This document shows, one piece after another, positions 32,402 to 36,074 of a DNA stretch of 36,074 bases. This DNA is from an uncultured Gemmatimonadales bacterium (GTDB lineage Bacteria > Gemmatimonadota > Gemmatimonadetes > Palauibacterales > Palauibacteraceae). The stretch lies in contig CAMYMV010000007.1 in NCBI GenBank assembly GCA_947259585.1, forward strand, positions 11,749 to 47,822, read 5' to 3'. The notes beneath the pieces were generated by a model. That model was not told the DNA's origin. It searched no databases and saw only the letters and a list, made by a program, of their open reading frames with translations. Position numbers and translations under genes: made by a program. Within the stretch, counting starts at the first letter, position 1. Each line of letters starts with the position of its first letter.

Positions 32402-33889
32402 CTAAGGGGATGCCTGTTCCGGCACGAAGATCCGGAACGGGACGGTTGTGACCTCGTCGACCGCCGGGCCGCCGCGAAGGAAGCTCAGGATGATCTCGGG
32501 GATGCGCCGTGAGCTGAGCAGCAGATCGTCGCTGTGCCCGGCGCCCTCCAGGACGAGATGTCCGCTGTTCCGAAAGCCCAGTCGTACCTCATCCGCGTTC
32601 GAGGCAGGCGTGCGCCCGTCCAGCGTTCCGCTGATGAACTGAACGGGGATGCCCGACCGGACGGGCGCCCAGAAGTCCTCGTCGGGAGCCGCATGGGGCC
32701 ACACGTCGCAGATGTAGGGTTGGGGGAAGTCCACCGCGTCTCCGAGTAGCGTCTCCTCGGCTTCCCTCCTTATCTGGTCCAGCCGCTCGGCCGGCGAGCC
32801 CGATGCACAGTCCATGGCGAAGGTCATCGCCAACATGCTCCGAGACCGGCTGCTGGCGACGAACGGGGCGATCGAGGCGTAGTCGCCCGCCGCCAGCCGT
32901 TCGTAGAGCGAGGGAAGCTGACTGAGGATCTGGCGGTTGCCGATCGAGCCGGCCGTAAGCCATTGGACGTCGAATTTTCCGATCGTCAGCGGGATCGGCT
33001 GGCCCGTGGATGGATGCTGTACCTCCACGGTCACGGCGGCGCGCTCGAGGCTGTCCAGCACGGCAGTCATCGAGCCGAGGAAGTCGGGGAATCTGGCGCT
33101 GGCGACCGTGTCGGCTCGCACGAGGCTGTCCACGCGCACCAGCACCTTCTGGAGGCTGCTCGGGAGCTTGAGGGTCTGGTCGGGTCCCTCCACGCCTGCG
33201 AGCACAGCGCGATAGACGCCGGCAGGGTGCCTCCTGATCACCGAAAGCGCGAGATGGGTTCCGTAGCTGATACCCACTAGGCTCACCTGCTCCGCTCCCA
33301 GGGCTTGCCGAAGATCCTCCACGTCGTCTGCGCTCTCGACGGTGTTGTAGGCGGAGAGGTCGATACCCAATCCGCGCCAGTAGTCGGCGCAGATCCGAGC
33401 CCACTCCAGCGACGCTTGCAGGAAGGCCTCCCGTGTGAGCGCCTGCTCGAGTGGATAGACCCAGGGATCCGGACACGTCAGATAGGGGATCGATCCGCGT
33501 GTGCCGCGCTGGGCGAGTGCGATGACGTCCCCGGCTTCGCGAAGCGCCATGAAGAGCGGGAAGCGGGCCCCGCGCGCCGCGTCGATGCCCGAGCCTCCAG
33601 GCCCGCCGGCCAGATAGACGGTCGGCGGCCCGGGGTCGCTCGCCGTGCTGGGGAAGCGGACGAAGCCGAGACGGATCATGCGGTCGTTCTCCTCGGATCG
33701 ATTCTCCCGCACCCAAAGGAAGCCGTACTGGGCGGCCACCGTGTCACCGGCCTGAGAGACGAAGACGCTGTCGACGGTCTCGAGCAGACCGGGAGTGGGC
33801 TGAGCGGCCGCGGGAGCAACGGCGCCGAAGATACCGAAGATCAAGAGAAGCTCCACGGCTCCGGCGAGGGACAGGCTCTTGGGTTTCAT
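32402..33889 (-). CDS. Secreted alpha/beta hydrolase, TAP-like peptidase (S33)
   Basis: A 495-residue exported protein (signal about 1-29, ending APAAAQ). It has the alpha/beta hydrolase landmarks: an oxyanion-type YLAGGPGGSG (93-101), QRGTRGS, the nucleophile elbow GISYGTH (S208), and a C-terminal TAP-like segment with FISGTLDGRTP (acid residue region) and EGAGHSDDLL (histidine). This pattern fits the tripeptidyl aminopeptidase/proline iminopeptidase group that releases N-terminal residues from peptides in the periplasm or outside. The start ATG at 33889 has no clear Shine-Dalgarno but fits the signal peptide. It is downstream of the VWA gene on the same strand with a 38-base gap. Confidence 0.85.
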   Translation of the reverse strand: MKPKSLSLAGAVELLLIFGIFGAVAPAAAQPTPGLLETVDSVFVSQAGDTVAAQYGFLWVRENRSEENDRMIRLGFVRFPSTASDPGPPTVYLAGGPGGSGIDAARGARFPLFMALREAGDVIALAQRGTRGSIPYLTCPDPWVYPLEQALTREAFLQASLEWARICADYWRGLGIDLSAYNTVESADDVEDLRQALGAEQVSLVGISYGTHLALSVIRRHPAGVYRAVLAGVEGPDQTLKLPSSLQKVLVRVDSLVRADTVASARFPDFLGSMTAVLDSLERAAVTVEVQHPSTGQPIPLTIGKFDVQWLTAGSIGNRQILSQLPSLYERLAAGDYASIAPFVASSRSRSMLAMTFAMDCASGSPAERLDQIRREAEETLLGDAVDFPQPYICDVWPHAAPDEDFWAPVRSGIPVQFISGTLDGRTPASNADEVRLGFRNSGHLVLEGAGHSDDLLLSSRRIPEIILSFLRGGPAVDEVTTVPFRIFVPEQASP

Positions 33890-33909
33890 GTCTGCAGCAA
33901 GGTCTAAAG

Positions 33910-33943
33910 TTCAGGCCAGCGTAAGGTTCAGGCCAGCGTAAGG
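33910..33943. repeat. Perfect tandem 17-base duplication over a stop codon
   Basis: TTCAGGCCAGCGTAAGG occurs twice back to back (33910-33926 and 33927-33943). On the reverse strand one copy encodes the last residues and stop of the VWA protein and the second lies just downstream. Confidence 0.95.
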
Positions 33944-35094
33944 TGTCGCTCGAGCTCAAACAGGCTCTCGAGGTTGTGCCCGGGCGCGAAGATATCGACG
34001 TGGGGAAGCGCCGCGCTCATCCCCCTCGCCGCGGGCTCGTACTGGGGGCTCGCGAGCAGAGGATTCAGCCAGATCACCTTCCTGGCCTTTCGGTGCATCG
34101 CGCGCATGGCTCGCTCCAGAAGGCTCACATCGCCGCGGTCCAGGCCGTCACTGAGGATCACGATGACGGTTCGCTGCCCCAGCAGGGATCGTCCGTGCGT
34201 TCGCACGAACTCGTCCAGGCACTCTCCGATTCGCGTCCCGCCCGACCAATCGTGAACGCGGGTTCCAAGCGAATCGAGCGCCTGGTCCACATGGGAAGCC
34301 GAGAGCCAGGGCGTGAGCCGCGTCAGGCGCGTCGAGAACACGAAGCTCTCGACATCCCGGTCGCGCCCGGCCGCGAGCAGAAAGCGCATGAGGAAGCGGC
34401 TGTATCGCTCCATCGAGCCACTGACGTCGCACAGCAGAACGACGCGCGGCCGCTCCAGTCTTCGCCGCCGTCTTGCCAGACGAAGGAGCTCGCCGTCGTG
34501 TGCGACGGCATCTCGGAAGCTACGGCGGAGATCGAGCCGACCTTTGCGGCGGTGCGGACGGTACCGGCGACTCTTGCGGGTGGCGAGCCGGAGCAGGATC
34601 CGGTCGAGAACTCGGTCAACGCGGCGCAGATCGCGCTCGTCCATGCGTTCGAACGAGCGATGGGAGAGGCGTTCGTCCGGGCTATAGGAAGCCCCCGCCA
34701 CATCCGAGGAGCGCTCGGCTCCGTCATCCTCCGCAGCGGCGGCTCGATGAAGACGCTCGAGGACGGTAGGGGGTCCGGCTCCGCCACCGGAGACCCCTCG
34801 CTCGCGATGCTCCGAGGCCGTCGCCTCCGCGGGAGGAGCCGGCTCCTCGGGTCGACTTCCGCCCCAAAGCGCCCAGAAACAGCGCTCGTAGGCGGTTTGG
34901 TGGTCCGGCGACGAGGTGAAGGCCGCTTTGAGCCCGAAGCACACGTCGAGCCCGTCGGAGGCATCGAGCCGCTCGAGCGCCTCGCAGGCGGTCATGGACT
35001 CCAAGACCGTGCACGGCACTCCTTCCTCCCGGAGCGCCCGACCCAGGCGCGCAGTCCACGCGACAGGCTGTTCCATCGGAGCCGACGCGGTCAC
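33928..35094 (-). CDS. VWA-domain protein, CoxE-like
   Basis: A 388-residue protein of the CoxE/VWA family (PF05762). The MIDAS metal site is complete: DVSGSM (D223, S225, S227), the threonine in SGGTRIGECL, and the aspartate in ILSDGLDRGD. The N-terminal 200 residues are charged and basic (HRSFERMDERDLRRVDR, RKSRRYRPHRRKGR), as in other CoxE proteins. CoxE works with the AAA+ ATPase CoxD to insert sulfur and copper into the CO dehydrogenase active site, and related pairs act as general MoxR-VWA chaperones. The start is GTG at 35094, overlapping the stop of the MoxR gene by four bases, so translation is coupled. No CO dehydrogenase subunit is visible in the window. Confidence 0.85.
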   Translation of the reverse strand: MTASAPMEQPVAWTARLGRALREEGVPCTVLESMTACEALERLDASDGLDVCFGLKAAFTSSPDHQTAYERCFWALWGGSRPEEPAPPAEATASEHRERGVSGGGAGPPTVLERLHRAAAAEDDGAERSSDVAGASYSPDERLSHRSFERMDERDLRRVDRVLDRILLRLATRKSRRYRPHRRKGRLDLRRSFRDAVAHDGELLRLARRRRRLERPRVVLLCDVSGSMERYSRFLMRFLLAAGRDRDVESFVFSTRLTRLTPWLSASHVDQALDSLGTRVHDWSGGTRIGECLDEFVRTHGRSLLGQRTVIVILSDGLDRGDVSLLERAMRAMHRKARKVIWLNPLLASPQYEPAARGMSAALPHVDIFAPGHNLESLFELERHLTLA

Positions 35095-35987
35095 GAGGGG
35101 TCCGAAGAATCGGCGGGCGCGCCCTCCAGAATCTCCCCGAGCCCGTTGGCTGCGAGGACGGCGATGTCATGCCGGTCCTTCAGCAGGCACCCCAGCGTGG
35201 CTCGCACGACGTCCTCATCCAGGCGCTGGATCCCGAGAGAGTCGAGCGCCTCCGCCCAATCCAGCGTCTCAGCGACCCCCGGTGTCTTGTACAGCCGGCC
35301 CTCGCGCAGTCGCTGGACGAAACGGACGATCTCCTCCGCCACGTCGGCCGGCAGGCGCTCGCGGCGGGTGCGGAGGATCCGGAGCTCCTTCTCGAACGAC
35401 GGGTGGTCGATCCAGAGATAGAGACACCGGCGGCGCAGCGCATCGCTGAGCTCCCGGGTGCTGTTCGACGTGAGGACGACGTGAGGCCGCGTGGTCGATT
35501 CGATCGTGCCGAGCTCCGGGATGGACACCTGGAAGTCCGACAACAGCTCCAGCAGAAACGCCTCGAACTCCTCGTCGGCACGGTCGATCTCATCGATCAG
35601 AAGCACGGGCGGTACGGGTCGCGTGATAGCTCGGAGCAGGGGCCGTTCCAGCAGATAGTCTCGCCCGAAGATCGTCGCCTCGAGCTCCTCAGGGCTCGTG
35701 CCGCCGCTTTCCTCGACCCGGATTCGCAGAAGCTGGCGCTGGTAGTTCCACTCGTACAGCGCCGTGTGCACGTCCAGGCCCTCGTAGCACTGCAGCCGGA
35801 TGAGCTCTGTTTCCAGGATCTCCGCCAGCACCTTGGCGATCTCGGTCTTGCCGACGCCGGCCTCGCCCTCGACCAGGAGGGGTTTTCCGAGCGCTTGCCC
35901 CAGATGAACGGCCGTAGCGATGGCCCGGTCGGCCACGTACCCCCGGCGCTCCATCTCATCGGCGATGCTGCGGATCTCGTCCTTCAA
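35091..35987 (-). CDS. MoxR family AAA+ ATPase
   Basis: A 298-residue AAA+ ATPase. Walker A is GEAGVGKT (41-48), Walker B VLLIDEIDR (D132, E133), sensor 1 LTSNSTRE, and the arginine-rich sensor region DALRRRCLYLWIDHP; the C-terminal lid follows. It belongs to the MoxR/CoxD group that remodels or activates metalloenzymes together with a VWA partner, here the next gene. The start is TTG at 35987, with GGAGG six bases upstream; no ATG fits. A gene ends 15 bases upstream, so the operon begins beyond the right edge of the window. Confidence 0.9.
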   Translation of the reverse strand: MKDEIRSIADEMERRGYVADRAIATAVHLGQALGKPLLVEGEAGVGKTEIAKVLAEILETELIRLQCYEGLDVHTALYEWNYQRQLLRIRVEESGGTSPEELEATIFGRDYLLERPLLRAITRPVPPVLLIDEIDRADEEFEAFLLELLSDFQVSIPELGTIESTTRPHVVLTSNSTRELSDALRRRCLYLWIDHPSFEKELRILRTRRERLPADVAEEIVRFVQRLREGRLYKTPGVAETLDWAEALDSLGIQRLDEDVVRATLGCLLKDRHDIAVLAANGLGEILEGAPADSSDPS

Positions 35988-36002
35988 GCTCGGCCTCCGG
36001 GT

Positions 36003-36074
36003 TCAGATGGTTCCCTCTACCATCCTGCTCACGCGGAGGTCCACGACGCGCGTCCCGACCGCCGGATCGTCAGG
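36003..36074 (-). CDS. C-terminal end of an upstream operon gene (partial)
   Basis: On the reverse strand a frame enters from the right edge and ends with TGA at 36005-36003. The last residues read ...VGTRVVDLRVSRMVEGTI. It is 15 bases from the MoxR start on the same strand, so it is the preceding gene of that operon. Too short to identify; a CO-dehydrogenase/xanthine-oxidase-type gene is possible only by analogy with known cox clusters. Confidence 0.45.
   Translation of the reverse strand, partial: PDDPAVGTRVVDLRVSRMVEGTI

Noticed and set aside
33943..35421. 492-codon forward frame
   Set aside because: Antisense to the VWA and MoxR genes, both with complete motifs.
1..36074. CRISPR array, insertion sequence, integrase or prophage genes, tRNA/rRNA genes
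   Set aside because: I saw no regularly spaced repeats, transposase or integrase motifs, terminal inverted repeats with target duplication, or tRNA cloverleaf.

Overview
This is a GC-rich bacterial chromosome segment. Starts are a mix of ATG, GTG and TTG, and Shine-Dalgarno sequences of the GGAGG type are visible before several genes. Many products are exported: signal peptides, lipoboxes, a TonB-like protein, an S8 and an M1 peptidase. Together with a DUF6116-like gene, a selenium-binding-protein-like lipoprotein and a beta-lactamase-fold hydrolase, this suggests Gemmatimonadota or a related soil or marine phylum. That placement is inference; the window has no rRNA or other phylogenetic marker. 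I see no insertion sequence, prophage, CRISPR array or tRNA.

Layout. 1-3337: the end of a DUF4097-like protein, a small membrane protein, and a reverse pair of beta-CASP nuclease and serine hydrolase. 3338-4172: an RNA-rich spacer ending in a cold-shock gene. Its leader carries a promoter, an early intrinsic terminator, several hairpins and a 10-bp helix that buries the ribosome binding site. 4216-8766: a 36-residue membrane peptide, a cysteine-desulfurase-like enzyme, an ADP-ribosylglycohydrolase and a lipoprotein/helical-protein pair. 8846-16481: central carbon metabolism, with the glyoxylate shunt genes aceB-aceA on the reverse strand and pyruvate phosphate dikinase on the forward strand. 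A stand-alone EF-Tu domain-2-like protein overlaps the dikinase tail-to-tail. Together these genes fit growth on acetate or fatty acids with C4-to-PEP conversion. 16675-23112: a class III aminotransferase coupled to a TonB-like protein, then a reverse block of subtilase, DUF6116-like protein, SnoaL/DUF4440-like lipoprotein and MATE exporter.

23113-31757 is the least ordinary part. A spacer that folds on paper into a three-way junction precedes a single-pass membrane protein (protein A). About 6.6 kb on, a 1.08-kb gene-free stretch holds a GNRA- and UUCG-rich structured RNA candidate and a DnaA-box cluster that looks like a replication origin. It is followed by a membrane-anchored JAMM-domain protein (protein B). 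A and B have unrelated cytoplasmic parts but share the same layout: one transmembrane segment, a low-complexity linker, and a C-terminal helical module with two cysteines 50-54 residues apart ending in ASGC. I regard this pair and the neighbouring RNA/origin region as the best candidate for something undescribed.

31758-36074: a lipoprotein, a TAP-like alpha/beta hydrolase, and a coupled VWA (CoxE-like) and MoxR AAA+ pair whose operon continues past the right edge. Four short tandem duplications lie in the spacers between 29.4 and 34 kb.
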